Shown: positions 1 to 7,850 of the stretch, piece by piece
Layout of the letters: the number at the start of each line of letters is the position of its first letter
Position numbering within the stretch: position 1 is the first letter of the stretch
Origin: a virus
DNA: 23,876 bases
Strand: one strand, 5' to 3'
Virus record (IMG/VR): IMGVR_UViG_3300007770_000094
Coordinates: 1 to 23,876 of that record
Program-made: the position numbers and the translations under genes
The notes under the pieces: generated by a model
Databases searched by the model: none
Told to the model about the DNA's origin: nothing
What the model saw: the letters and a program-made list of their open reading frames with translations, nothing else

Positions 1-900
1 TAATGGGCTACCATCCCTATCGCTATATCGTAACTCAGTCGGCACAAACGGTTTATTTGGAGCACCGAATGCGTTAATTGTTCTTAAGAATTCAATCGAT
101 ATTTTTGATGCACCAGTTTGGACATTCGTTGCGTTAATAACATCAACCTGGCTCCAGTCTGCGGGGTCTGCGTCTTCGTCACGGGCATGGCCAGTTTGAC
201 GAAGTAACAATGATTGCGCAACTTTACGTAATGTAGCAAAGTCTATCCCCTCAGCGTCTGGGTCGTAGACACCAAACCCCATCTGTTGCGTCGACCCAGG
301 AGAAGAAAACGCGCCTTCATCAATATAGGGTGTCGCACCAGAAGGATTAAAACGATTATAACCTTGCAGAATTTGAGATATTTTTCGCTGTTGAGTAGGG
401 GCGCCGGCTGGAATTGGTTTCCACGATGATCCGTCAGTCGCACCAACACCTGGCTCAAATGGTTCGCTCGTGGCCTTAATGTCTGATAGTAGGTGGTGAC
501 CGTCAATTTGAGAATTTTTATCTACGATATCGCTTAGTGGAATGTCTGTTGGAGCAGCTTGGTCAAATTTACCAGAATTACTCATTGTATCAAAAAGTGT
601 TCTCGTGGCACTAGCGGCAGAAGAAGTACCTAACGAGTCGGTATATGTCTCAACATCTGGATCTTGCCCTCCGGTTTGGATGGGCGCAGGGGTACCGTCA
701 GCTGCAACATAGGACGTCTCAGCATACTCAGAATGGCCTATTGAATATTCATTATGGGTTTGTGGGTTTGTCGTCAAAGAGCTCATATAGGAAGCAAGGG
801 TTTGCTTTGACGACTCCTTTAAGTCGTCTCCCCACATTACCTCACCGTTAGTCCCGGTTCCGGCAGGTGTAAAGTCTCCGTTTGAAGGATCTTCAGCCAT
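1..900 (-). CDS. Partial structural protein of unknown function (C-terminus beyond the window)
   Basis: An uninterrupted reading frame of 300 codons runs from an ATG at 900 to the left edge without a stop. The start has a GAGGAG sequence about 13 nt upstream, and it overlaps the stop of the preceding 60-aa gene by 8 bp (ATGGCTGA), which suggests translational coupling. The protein starts MAEDPSNGDF, is rich in Gly, Ser, Thr, Asp and Pro for its first 200 residues, and has no signal peptide or membrane segment. A more ordered, helical part near residues 224-240 contains LRKVAQSLLLRQTG. I do not recognise the family. Its place just after the tape measure, in the same operon, suggests a baseplate or tail-tip component; that is inference from context only. 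The true length cannot be told here. Confidence 0.85.
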   Translation of the reverse strand, partial: MAEDPSNGDFTPAGTGTNGEVMWGDDLKESSKQTLASYMSSLTTNPQTHNEYSIGHSEYAETSYVAADGTPAPIQTGGQDPDVETYTDSLGTSSAASATRTLFDTMSNSGKFDQAAPTDIPLSDIVDKNSQIDGHHLLSDIKATSEPFEPGVGATDGSSWKPIPAGAPTQQRKISQILQGYNRFNPSGATPYIDEGAFSSPGSTQQMGFGVYDPDAEGIDFATLRKVAQSLLLRQTGHARDEDADPADWSQVDVINATNVQTGASKISIEFLRTINAFGAPNKPFVPTELRYSDRDGSPL

Positions 901-1075
901 TTCTCTTTAACAACTCCTCTATTGCGGCGCCAACACTTTCTGGATTTTCAGCGAGCGTTTTTTCAAAAAACTCCAAAAGTCCCTTGACAACTTCCCACTT
1001 TTCCTCCGATACCTTTGCACACTCCTCTAAGTATTTAGCTTCTTCCTCTGTCAAACCAATCTTTTCATTGCTCAT
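893..1075 (-). CDS. Small acidic helical protein, 60 aa, unknown function
   Basis: ATG at 1075, with AGAGGG about 6 nt upstream as ribosome binding site. The start overlaps the tape measure stop by one base (TAATG), and the stop overlaps the next gene by 8 bp, so the three genes look translationally coupled. The product is almost entirely helical and Glu/Lys-rich (EEEAKYLEECAKVSEEKW), with no membrane segment and two features of amphipathic helices around residues 8-40. I do not recognise it. A small soluble protein directly after a tape measure could be a tail assembly factor or baseplate subunit, but nothing in the sequence proves this. Confidence 0.8.
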   Translation of the reverse strand: MSNEKIGLTEEEAKYLEECAKVSEEKWEVVKGLLEFFEKTLAENPESVGAAIEELLKRNG

Positions 1076-4000
1076 TATTGACCCTCTGCTGTGGCTAGCG
1101 GTGTTGTCATAACTGATTTATCAACCAGAACACTACCTACCTTATTCGCGTCCATTGTAACGCTAAGGTTAATTGTTATATTAACGGGCTTGTTCTCTAC
1201 GTTGATGGATTCGGAAACGCTGAATGCATCGGCAACTTTCTGGAGGTTTGCGTTGAGATTAATCTCTGGTAATCCGTCTAGCGCGGTGTTGATAGAGTTC
1301 ATCTCCTCGACCATCGAGAGAATTGCTTGTGCAGCGGGGGTTGGTCCATCAGATCCACCAACCAGATTCTTAAGAAACGCGCCGGCGCGCTCTGTCATCG
1401 ATGGAGAATTTGCTTCCCCGAGCTCCGTAAATTTACCAAGCACGTCAGAAAGAGCGACTGTCACATTAAACAACTGATCTAACTTATCAACTTGTGATTG
1501 AACCTCTTCAGCTCCAGGGATGGCACTCAAACTTGAGATAACCTGCGGCATCGTCGTGGCCAGGGCAGATAAACCGCCGGCCATTCCGTCGAATAACGTT
1601 TGTACTGATGGTCCGTCTATTCCCTTTACAGATTCTTCAGCAATTACCTGAATTTTCCCTAGCGCGTCCATCATGGGACCAAGCGCCTGGAACATAATCT
1701 GCATTGATTCTGCTTTTTCCTTGAATCCCGATGGAATTCCTGCGCCAGCTGTAATGAGCGCATTGATTATTGTTGGTAGCTTTTCAGCTAGCATGTCCAT
1801 CATGTCGCCAAGCCCACCAATTACAGTGCTCATATTTGACGCGGCGCTGGGGTTGAAGAACCCTGTCATTGAGGATACGAGTGCTAACGGCTCGGCGATC
1901 GCGGCTGCGAACTGAGCGACGGCGGCGACGACGTCTCCGACGACTGCTGCTTTCTCAAGATCACTCTTGCTATATCCAACAGCAAGTCCCACCAACGTGG
2001 TTACAGTGCCAACTAGAGTGTCCTTAATCTTATCAAGGAAGCTCCCCATTAAATTAAAGACCTTGTCCATACCGCCTTTACCAAGCGATTCGGCTGCAAC
2101 ACCCAATTTCCCAGCATCAAGAGCAAGACCACCAAGGGCCTGAAGCGCTGTGGCCACACCACCGATAACTTCCATCCTTGCGGCCATATCTTCAGGGTCA
2201 GCGATTGGTATTGTTGCAGCTGCAGCGACCATTGCACCGACTGCTACCGCGGCACCAACCATAAACACTGACAATCCACCAAGACCCCAAAGTAAGAAGG
2301 GCAGGATAGGAATCATCATTCCAAAAAGAGCAGCAAGTGGAACGAGAATAGCCATCGCCAATGAAACCTTAAGCATCATCTCGATCATTGGCATGATTGC
2401 AGCTCCTTTCATGACATCCCCAGCGACTGTCGATGCGATCGCTAAAGCGGCTGCGAAAGCCAATACACCAACAGTTAGGAATCCAGCTGCTGCTAACATT
2501 CCCGTGATTATCATGGGGGCAAATGCTGTTATTAGTGCGAAGGCAGCACCGACAGCAACCAAAACAGCTAATGCAAGAATTGCTTTACCAATTGTAATAA
2601 ACATTGTGTCTACTGCCGCCGGGTCGATGTTGGGGAGAGCGCCCAATAATAGCGCCAGAGCCCCTGCAAAGACGGCAACTCCAACAGTCAACATTAGCGC
2701 AGCGAGTAATAACCCACCCATCATAGGAATAAAGAGCGGAGCAGCCATCGCAAACGCGGCACCAACCAGCGCTAGCGCGGCAGTAGCAAGGATCGCCATA
2801 CCTAGCATTCCGAACATCTGCACAATTTCCATAAACGGGATTGGCTTAAGAATCATATGCACCAATTTTAAGGCCAATGCAAATGCCACCATTCCGATAA
2901 TCATCAGACCTGCAGCTAAAGCCATAAAGAGTAAGCCAGGCGCTGTGATGGGTGGAGCCAAAGAAAGACCAATCTTAGAGATAATAAACACAGCAAGAAT
3001 TGCAAGACCCATCACTGCAAAAATCTTCACAATCTCCAAAAACGGGATGTTTCCAATTAAAGCATATACGATCATTAGAGCCGCTGCGAATGGGATCATC
3101 CCAAGGCCAAGTGCTACAGCAGCTAAAGCCATGTTAACCGCTGATGATAATAACGTCCCAGGGTCTAAGAACTTCGCGGCGAGCATTACTAGCATTAGAA
3201 GCGGAATGACGACCAGCATAACCACGAATAATTTCGCGATTCCTTCCCAGGGCGCTACAGACATAATCATGGCGGCCATGACTATACCAGCAGCAAAGAT
3301 CGCAATTGCAGGAAGCAGCGAAGCCGCCATCAGGGCCAACTTGACGCCAGCCATTACGATATTTTTTGCATCAATTTTCGCAACGGAATCGATCAACGCG
3401 CCGAGGCCTTCGCCAACACCCTGAGCCATTTCTTTCATCTGCCCAGCGTCTGGCATCGATGCTTCAGCTGCATCAGCAGAATCCCCAACTGCTCCGAGCA
3501 TAAAGTCTGTTAACTTTTTGACAACAACTGCCCCTACAGCTGCTTGAACCGCGCTGATGGCTCCAAAGATAATCATCTTTCCAAGGACAAATGCAAGCAA
3601 CGCGCCACCAACGGCGATGATCTTTCCACCGTGTTTTTCAAAAACAGCTGATATAATATCAAGGAAGGCACCAAGCAACTCTGGAACGGCGTCCATAAGG
3701 GCACCACCTATACTAGAGATGGCTCCCATGATTGCACCACCTATCCCTTCAGACGCTGCGCCTTCGAGGTCTGGTGGGTTTCTGATGGCTTCAGCAATTC
3801 CCTTAAAAAAGTCTACAACCTTTGTTACAACCCAGGGTATCATTTGAGCAATCATCTCACCAACCCCGGTGATCATTCTTGAAATACCTTCCTTCAACTT
3901 AGTTGCTGCCTCAGAGTTTGCTCCGAAGAAATTTGAAAAAGATTCTGAAACCGAATCAAAGACGTCTGACAGCTTCACTCCCTCATCACCCTTCAGGAAA

Positions 4001-5766
4001 CTCATAAGCATACTAAATGCGCCAATAAGTCCTGTTCCTGTTTTCTTGCCAGTTTCATCGACACCTATTCCACCGAATAATGTCTTCAGGGCGTCGCTGT
4101 TGAACATGTCTTTAAGGGGACCGAGAATATCAAATCCACCAGAGCCTAGAAGCTCACCAAAAAGCTTACCCATTTCTTTACCAGCTTCAAACACCGTCTG
4201 TAGTGCTTCGCGGATTGCAGTTAAAAGTTCCTTAAATTCTGGGAATTGTGTTAAACCTTTCGTAAATCCTTGGGTTAATGCATCGAAGAAGCCGTTAAAA
4301 TCTCGGCCTGAGTTAAATACTCGATCCATCGTGTCAGCAAGCTTGTTCATCACCTCTGTTTGTGATAACTGCTTCTCTTCAGCTTCATCTGCGCCCGCAG
4401 CAATATCTTCGTAAGAAGTTCCCATATTCTCTTGTGAGAATGCAGTGGCAAGAGCCTCTTCGCTAAGGCCGGTTTGCTCTGCCAACAGTGCACGTTCTTG
4501 ACGTGTCATATCTTCGATAGATTTGCCTGCCTCATGGAAGGCATTCTTCATCATGTCGATTCGTTCGGCGGGATTCTCTGCGTTCATCATCTCCATGGTG
4601 TCAAGCTGGATACCAAACGCTTGGTTTAATTGGGATACGGAGTCAGCTGCTCCCTCGAAATCGTCAAACTTACCGATAACACCTTGGAGACCCTTAACAT
4701 CGATACCGAGCTTTCTAGCGTATACAGACGCCGCGGCCATTTCCTTGGTCGACATGGTTCCGAAGTTCTTGAAGTCAGCTGCCATCTCACCCATATCTTT
4801 CGATATGAGCTTGGAAGAGACCCCAAACTTATCGCCCATTTGAATAGAATAGTTGCCTACATCTTGAAGGGTATCTGTCAAACTCGAGCCGGAAGAGATA
4901 GCCATCGTTGCGAAACCGCTCATGGCTTCTTCTGATAGCCCCATCCCCTTCTTGAATGCAAGAATCTCGCCAGCTGAATTTGCGAACTCATCAGAAAGCA
5001 TTCCAAATTTAGGGCCGAGAGCCTCCGCTGTAGCGGCGAGATCTGCTAGGGCTGCAGCTACACCATCAGGGCCAACGCCGTAGACGGCCGCCAGACTCAC
5101 ACCTGTCCCACCTAAGCTACTAGACTGTGATTGAAGATTGCTTAAGCCGCTCATTAGAGCAGCGCCCTCGTTACTAGCTAGATCGCCAAAGCTTCCTCGA
5201 ACGTCTTCGATTCCTTGTCTTAAAGCAGATACACTTCCAGCCAGGTCATTAGCCATGCCGACTAGTCCGCTAAACATCTGGAATGGAATTGCAACAATAG
5301 ACAGCCCGATGTTTTTAATACCACCGATAACCGTACCGATCGTTGCACCCATCTGCTTTATATCAGCGATGGCGCTCTTAAACCCTTTAGCAGCACCCGC
5401 GGCAAAGCCAGCTAAAGCAACGTGTGATTCTTTAATATGGGATATCAGCTCGGCGAACGACTTGATTACTTTTTTATTCGCTTGTTCTGTGTCTTGAAGA
5501 CTGGTGGTCATTTCACCAATTTTGCCGCTGGCTTTATCGGCCTCGGAGGCAGCACCAGCTAAGCCATCTCGGACTTCCTTCATTTTTTGTTGGACATCAT
5601 CCAGGCCCTTACACTCTAGAGCCTTGCACAGCTGTACCGCGGTATCTACCTGGCTAGATAAATACTTTTGCTGCTTTTCCAGCACCTTCTGTCGATCTTG
5701 TAAAACCTTGTTGATCGACTGCTGGATAGCTAATTGCGATTGTAGTTCTTTCGAGTCTGCTGCCAC
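1075..5766 (-). CDS. Tail tape measure protein, 1,563 aa
   Basis: Tape measure proteins set tail length and are held inside the tail tube until ejection. Evidence: by far the longest gene, placed after tube and chaperone-like genes; an N-terminal coiled coil (residues about 5-110, rich in Gln, Lys, Leu); an Ala/Gly/Met-rich central part; strongly hydrophobic helices at about 640-760 and 805-1190; and a C-terminal beta-prone tail (NITINLSVTMDANKVGSVLV) of the kind common in tape measures. Residues 838-1190 form about six units of roughly 70 residues. The start is GTG (5766) with AAGGGTGG about 8 nt upstream; a GTG start is unusual among its neighbours. T4 gp29 has about 590 residues, so this one predicts a much longer tail, near 230-250 nm at about 1.5-1.6 angstrom per residue. 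No peptidase or lysozyme motif was seen. Confidence 0.93.
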   Translation of the reverse strand: MAADSKELQSQLAIQQSINKVLQDRQKVLEKQQKYLSSQVDTAVQLCKALECKGLDDVQQKMKEVRDGLAGAASEADKASGKIGEMTTSLQDTEQANKKVIKSFAELISHIKESHVALAGFAAGAAKGFKSAIADIKQMGATIGTVIGGIKNIGLSIVAIPFQMFSGLVGMANDLAGSVSALRQGIEDVRGSFGDLASNEGAALMSGLSNLQSQSSSLGGTGVSLAAVYGVGPDGVAAALADLAATAEALGPKFGMLSDEFANSAGEILAFKKGMGLSEEAMSGFATMAISSGSSLTDTLQDVGNYSIQMGDKFGVSSKLISKDMGEMAADFKNFGTMSTKEMAAASVYARKLGIDVKGLQGVIGKFDDFEGAADSVSQLNQAFGIQLDTMEMMNAENPAERIDMMKNAFHEAGKSIEDMTRQERALLAEQTGLSEEALATAFSQENMGTSYEDIAAGADEAEEKQLSQTEVMNKLADTMDRVFNSGRDFNGFFDALTQGFTKGLTQFPEFKELLTAIREALQTVFEAGKEMGKLFGELLGSGGFDILGPLKDMFNSDALKTLFGGIGVDETGKKTGTGLIGAFSMLMSFLKGDEGVKLSDVFDSVSESFSNFFGANSEAATKLKEGISRMITGVGEMIAQMIPWVVTKVVDFFKGIAEAIRNPPDLEGAASEGIGGAIMGAISSIGGALMDAVPELLGAFLDIISAVFEKHGGKIIAVGGALLAFVLGKMIIFGAISAVQAAVGAVVVKKLTDFMLGAVGDSADAAEASMPDAGQMKEMAQGVGEGLGALIDSVAKIDAKNIVMAGVKLALMAASLLPAIAIFAAGIVMAAMIMSVAPWEGIAKLFVVMLVVIPLLMLVMLAAKFLDPGTLLSSAVNMALAAVALGLGMIPFAAALMIVYALIGNIPFLEIVKIFAVMGLAILAVFIISKIGLSLAPPITAPGLLFMALAAGLMIIGMVAFALALKLVHMILKPIPFMEIVQMFGMLGMAILATAALALVGAAFAMAAPLFIPMMGGLLLAALMLTVGVAVFAGALALLLGALPNIDPAAVDTMFITIGKAILALAVLVAVGAAFALITAFAPMIITGMLAAAGFLTVGVLAFAAALAIASTVAGDVMKGAAIMPMIEMMLKVSLAMAILVPLAALFGMMIPILPFLLWGLGGLSVFMVGAAVAVGAMVAAAATIPIADPEDMAARMEVIGGVATALQALGGLALDAGKLGVAAESLGKGGMDKVFNLMGSFLDKIKDTLVGTVTTLVGLAVGYSKSDLEKAAVVGDVVAAVAQFAAAIAEPLALVSSMTGFFNPSAASNMSTVIGGLGDMMDMLAEKLPTIINALITAGAGIPSGFKEKAESMQIMFQALGPMMDALGKIQVIAEESVKGIDGPSVQTLFDGMAGGLSALATTMPQVISSLSAIPGAEEVQSQVDKLDQLFNVTVALSDVLGKFTELGEANSPSMTERAGAFLKNLVGGSDGPTPAAQAILSMVEEMNSINTALDGLPEINLNANLQKVADAFSVSESINVENKPVNITINLSVTMDANKVGSVLVDKSVMTTPLATAEGQ
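2182..3255 (-). repeat. About 70-residue hydrophobic repeats within the tape measure
   Basis: Six degenerate units are visible in the protein. The recurring core reads P-(W/F/M)-x-E-I/G-x-K-x-F/M-x-V-M-G-x-A-I-L-A and starts near residues 838 (APWEGIAKLF), 907 (IPFLEIVKIF), 976 (IPFMEIVQMF), 1047 (IDPAAVDTMF), 1125 (MPMIEMMLKV) and 1188 (IADPEDMAAR). Spacings are about 69, 69, 71, 78 and 63 residues. Each unit is followed by a second hydrophobic helix rich in Ala, Gly, Leu. The repeats are seen at protein level; I did not see near-identical DNA copies, so the duplication is old. Confidence 0.75.
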
Positions 5767-5787
5767 GCTTTTACCACCCTTACTTCA

Positions 5788-5796
5788 TTAAATATG
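5788..5796 (-). promoter_or_regulatory. Candidate late promoter element CATATTTAA before the tape measure
   Basis: The minus strand reads CATATTTAA here, with ATATTTAA ending 21 nt before the GTG start of the tape measure. The same 8-mer lies 21 nt before the tube gene and 23 nt before the scaffold gene. Position and composition resemble T4 late promoters (a lone TATAAATA -10 element), but the sequence differs and the role is inferred. Confidence 0.45.
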
Positions 5797-5824
5797 GCAG
5801 TTAAAAATCTGCGCATCGTTTAAG

Positions 5825-6076
5825 CTAGAAGGGCCACGTAAACCCAGCACCCATCCTCAATTTCTTTGACGCCTTGTGCTTTCTTTTCAAAGCGCCCATC
5901 ACATTAGAGATCGAGGGATTTTCCTCATTTAACTTTTCGTATAAATTACGAGATTCTTTTAGAGCATTCGCGAATAGAACACAGTCACCCTTATCACCCC
6001 GTAAGGAAATTTCACTCACTTCGCCACGAATATACCTCGCACAATCCCGTAAAAATTCTTTCTTATTATCTTTCAT
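5825..6076 (-). CDS. Small helical protein before the tape measure, 83 aa, possible tail assembly chaperone
   Basis: I place the start at the ATG at 6076, because GTGAGG lies 6 nt upstream as a good ribosome binding site; a GTG at 6088 would add four residues but has no such site. The protein (MKDNKKEFLRDCARYIRGEV...) is Lys/Arg/Glu-rich and helical and ends in GAGFTWPF. That ending echoes GAAFFWPDE at the end of the gp26-like protein two frames upstream, which may mean a shared binding or assembly role. It sits between the frameshift extension and the tape measure, the usual spot for tail chaperones. The function is inference from position; I have no firm family name. Confidence 0.8.
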   Translation of the reverse strand: MKDNKKEFLRDCARYIRGEVSEISLRGDKGDCVLFANALKESRNLYEKLNEENPSISNVMGALKRKHKASKKLRMGAGFTWPF

Positions 6077-6095
6077 GGGGTACCTCACGTTTTAA

Positions 6096-6347
6096 TTATG
6101 TGAATCTACGTAATTTTGACGGTACTTGTGCCCTGTGTTTACCTGCTAATGCTCGGGCATCAGCGGAATTTGCATGGGCAGCCCTGGAATCACCTTGAGA
6201 TTTCTTCAGCTCTTTGTTCAAGCGTTGAATAAACCATATACGTTGCCATATTGGAATGTTATAGACTTCTATGTACGAGAAGCCCATATAATACATCAGA
6301 GCGAAAATATGCTCTAAGAACGTTTCCTTATGACTACTCGTCAGGCC
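6096..6347 (-). CDS. +1-frame extension of the gp26-like protein (gpT-like tail assembly chaperone domain)
   Basis: This frame is open from a stop at 6390-6392 to a TAA at 6096-6098 and so overlaps the last 56 nt of the gp26-like gene. Entered by a +1 slip at the T7 run, it adds 83 residues: GLTSSHKETFLEHIFALMYY, then MGFSYIEVYNIPIWQRIWFI, then a Lys/Arg/Ala-rich tail. The first in-frame ATG (6296) lies in the middle of what looks like one continuous helix (FLEHIFALMYYMGFSY) and lacks a ribosome binding site at proper distance; AAGGAA is about 28 nt away. This favours expression by frameshift. The fusion would have about 361 residues. Tail chaperone pairs made by frameshift just before the tape measure are established for lambda (gpG/gpGT) and many other tailed phages; applying it here is inference. 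An independent 66-aa protein from 6296 is the alternative. Confidence 0.65.
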   Translation of the reverse strand, partial: GLTSSHKETFLEHIFALMYYMGFSYIEVYNIPIWQRIWFIQRLNKELKKSQGDSRAAHANSADARALAGKHRAQVPSKLRRFT

Positions 6348-7182
6348 AAAAAAACGCCGCCCCCAGGGGCAGTCTAACCTCCGAGTGCTCTAAACATGAA
6401 TTACAATCCATCCAGGCCTTCATCTGAATACCTGGTTCGTTCTTGTCTAGATGATTCCTAAATGCCAAAGAATCACGTGCAGGAAGATTACGAATAAACA
6501 AGTCAAGCTTAGATTTGTCCGTCACTCCGTTGACTGACACAATTGAGTAGCGTAGACGTGATGTAATTAGATTCTCTGATTGCGAACCTTGCTTCTTTCG
6601 CCGCTCTGTCGTAACCATAATCTCTTGCTCATCTTTACCGGTTAGGAACTTAAACCTAACCTTTGCCTTTGTGACAGGCATTTCGAACTCAAAAAGATTT
6701 ACGCCGTGAGAAACAGGCTCAATTCCAAGTCGATTAATCTCTAGCTCTCCTAAGTTAAAGTTTTGTTTCGAGCGCTGGCTGCAGGCTGGACAATCTACTT
6801 CTACCTTATAGTCTGCACCGTAACCTGTAACTCGTAATGCAACCATGATAGCATTTCTATCACCGGCCAACATCGACTCGGGATCAATCGATTTATCAAT
6901 TATACACGACTTTAAGAGGTGTGAGATAACTGTGCCTTTCTTAATAAGCGCCTTTGAAGTAAGAATGTCTTCCTCACGAGCGGTCATGGCTCTAATTTCT
7001 AAAGTCTCTTTATTGTGACATGCAGAATCTTCGGGATAAACTTTTCCCATGGACGGAAGTGGAACATTTTCAACAGGAATCTCAAACCCAAAATCGTCCT
7101 TCATGACGTTACGGGTAGGCATATTCTCTTTCATACCGCCGAATAATTCGCTTCTATCCGAACTCTCTTTTTTCTTTGACAT
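6334..7182 (-). CDS. 26: gp26/T4_baseplate-family protein, 282 aa, with zinc-ribbon cysteines
   Basis: ATG at 7182 with GAGG 8 nt upstream. Residues about 60-130 (EIRAMTAREEDILTSKALIK, then LLKSCI, GDRNAI, VTGYGADY) match my memory of the T4_baseplate family, which includes T4 gp26, a baseplate hub or hub-assembly protein. Two Cys pairs, CPAC at 131-134 and CNSC at 260-263, look like a zinc site. The C-terminus, GAAFFWPDE, is hydrophobic and short. T4 gp26 is about 208 residues, so this is longer. The gene sits after a terminator, directly before the tape measure block, where tail chaperones usually lie, and it carries a slippery T7 run four codons before its stop. Its role could be hub assembly, tape measure chaperoning, or both; the family call is moderately sure. 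Confidence 0.82.
   Translation of the reverse strand: MSKKKESSDRSELFGGMKENMPTRNVMKDDFGFEIPVENVPLPSMGKVYPEDSACHNKETLEIRAMTAREEDILTSKALIKKGTVISHLLKSCIIDKSIDPESMLAGDRNAIMVALRVTGYGADYKVEVDCPACSQRSKQNFNLGELEINRLGIEPVSHGVNLFEFEMPVTKAKVRFKFLTGKDEQEIMVTTERRKKQGSQSENLITSRLRYSIVSVNGVTDKSKLDLFIRNLPARDSLAFRNHLDKNEPGIQMKAWMDCNSCLEHSEVRLPLGAAFFWPDE
6348..6354 (-). promoter_or_regulatory. Candidate +1 translational slippery site, T7 run
   Basis: The zero frame reads GCG TTT TTT TGG CCT GAC GAG TAG. A Phe tRNA in the P site on TTT can shift one base forward onto another TTT, after which GGC CTG ACG continues in the +1 frame. The run lies within the 56-nt window where both frames are open. A -2 slip would reach the same frame but pairs poorly in the P site. 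A small hairpin (TGAC-GAGTA-GTCA, 6331-6343) follows, weak at 4 bp. A homopolymer sequencing error or transcriptional slippage are other explanations. Confidence 0.55.
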
Positions 7183-7198
7183 TAATAAACCTCATCTG

Positions 7199-7211
7199 TA
7201 GTACAGTACTA
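7199..7211. other. Short palindrome TAGTAC-A-GTACTA between terminator and gp26-like gene
   Basis: Arms of six bases flank one central base. It lies in the 158-bp gap after the tube gene, about 17-29 nt before the ATG of the gp26-like gene and upstream of its ribosome binding site. It could be an operator, a part of a promoter or chance; a protein-binding role is not shown by anything else. The rest of this gap holds only the terminator and AT-rich sequence. Confidence 0.25.
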
Positions 7212-7250
7212 ATACTCAGTAAATCATATAGCTATCAAAAAATGTGTAAA

Positions 7251-7280
7251 TAAAAAACGCCCCAACTTAGTGGGGCGTTT
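7251..7280 (-). terminator. Rho-independent terminator after the tail tube gene
   Basis: On the minus-strand transcript a perfect 10-bp stem (AAACGCCCCA / UGGGGCGUUU) with a 6-nt loop is followed by UUUAUUUA. On the plus strand the stem is not followed by a U-tract, so it acts on the minus strand. It divides the neck-sheath-tube unit from the gp26-like and tape measure unit. Confidence 0.9.
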
Positions 7281-7340
7281 CCATCTTAAATTATCCAACA
7301 ATCTGTCACCGACAAATCTAGACTGTGGAAAGGGTTTAAA

Positions 7341-7829
7341 TTAGTATTGAAGGACTGCGTTATCGAAACGTAGGGTCAACGAAATTTCTTCCGGATCTTC
7401 CGCACCATAATCCAAGTCACCAAATCCGGCTGAGGTGAGGAAACATCCTTTGATGTCCCAAAGCTCGACTACTGTCCCTACTGGGTCCAGCATCTTGAGC
7501 TGACAATCACGCTTATAAAAATCCGCGTAACCGCCCCGGCCTGAAACCGACTCGTAGTGTGTGCGTACCCATTCCATAACCTGCTGCGCACCTGAGGGAG
7601 CAATTGGATCGTGAAGGGTAACTGAGATCGCATCGAACTTCGTCTTACCAGCAATCCACCGAGAAGAGTTCATGAAATTAATCTCAATCTCACCGGTGTT
7701 CATTGTCGGACGAGCCGCCGTCTTAATAAGGAATGCATCAATACCTTCAATCGCGAACACCCACCTAAATTTTCTTTTGGGCTCAAATTTGTTCGGCAAC
7801 ATGTCGGTAACTGAAAGAGTCTCTGCCAT
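7341..7829 (-). CDS. 19: Tail tube protein (T4 gp19-like), 162 aa
   Basis: Tube subunits form stacked hexameric rings around the tape measure. The length (T4 gp19 is 163 aa), the N-terminal part (KFRWVFAIEGIDAFLIKTAA), the central VTLHDPIAPSGAQQVMEWV and the C-terminal GAEDPEEISLTLRFDNAVLQ are typical of gp19-like tubes. Its place directly after the sheath genes agrees. ATG at 7829 has TAGGAG about 10 nt upstream, and a candidate promoter element 21 nt before the start. A strong terminator follows, so the gene can be made at high level from its own short transcript as well as from the sheath transcript. Only one tube gene is present although there are two sheath genes. Confidence 0.93.
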   Translation of the reverse strand: MAETLSVTDMLPNKFEPKRKFRWVFAIEGIDAFLIKTAARPTMNTGEIEINFMNSSRWIAGKTKFDAISVTLHDPIAPSGAQQVMEWVRTHYESVSGRGGYADFYKRDCQLKMLDPVGTVVELWDIKGCFLTSAGFGDLDYGAEDPEEISLTLRFDNAVLQY

Positions 7830-7850
7830 TTTGTTTTCTCCTATACGTGC

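Noticed and set aside
243-506. An 87-codon minus-strand open frame near the left edge
   Set aside because: It overlaps the 300-codon frame that has a good start, coupling to the upstream gene and sensible composition; this one has none of these.
2150-3424. A 424-codon open frame on the plus strand opposite the tape measure
   Set aside because: Its Ala/Ile/Pro/Thr-only composition mirrors the hydrophobic repeats on the other strand; no ribosome binding site and no domain. It is a shadow of the tape measure.
6096-6296. The 66-aa frame as an independent gene starting at ATG 6296
   Set aside because: No ribosome binding site at proper distance and the start would cut a helix; the frameshift reading explains it better, though independent initiation is not excluded.
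6348-6354. Sequencing error in the T7 run as cause of the two frames
   Set aside because: Not excluded, but the zero frame ends in the W-P motif that recurs in the neighbouring protein, and the context is the usual one for chaperone frameshifts. Kept as the main alternative.
7183-7250. Sigma70-like promoter before the gp26-like gene (TTGATA, 18 nt, TATTAG)
   Set aside because: The -10 matches only 4 of 6 and the region is AT-rich; no better than chance, even though a promoter after the terminator would make sense.
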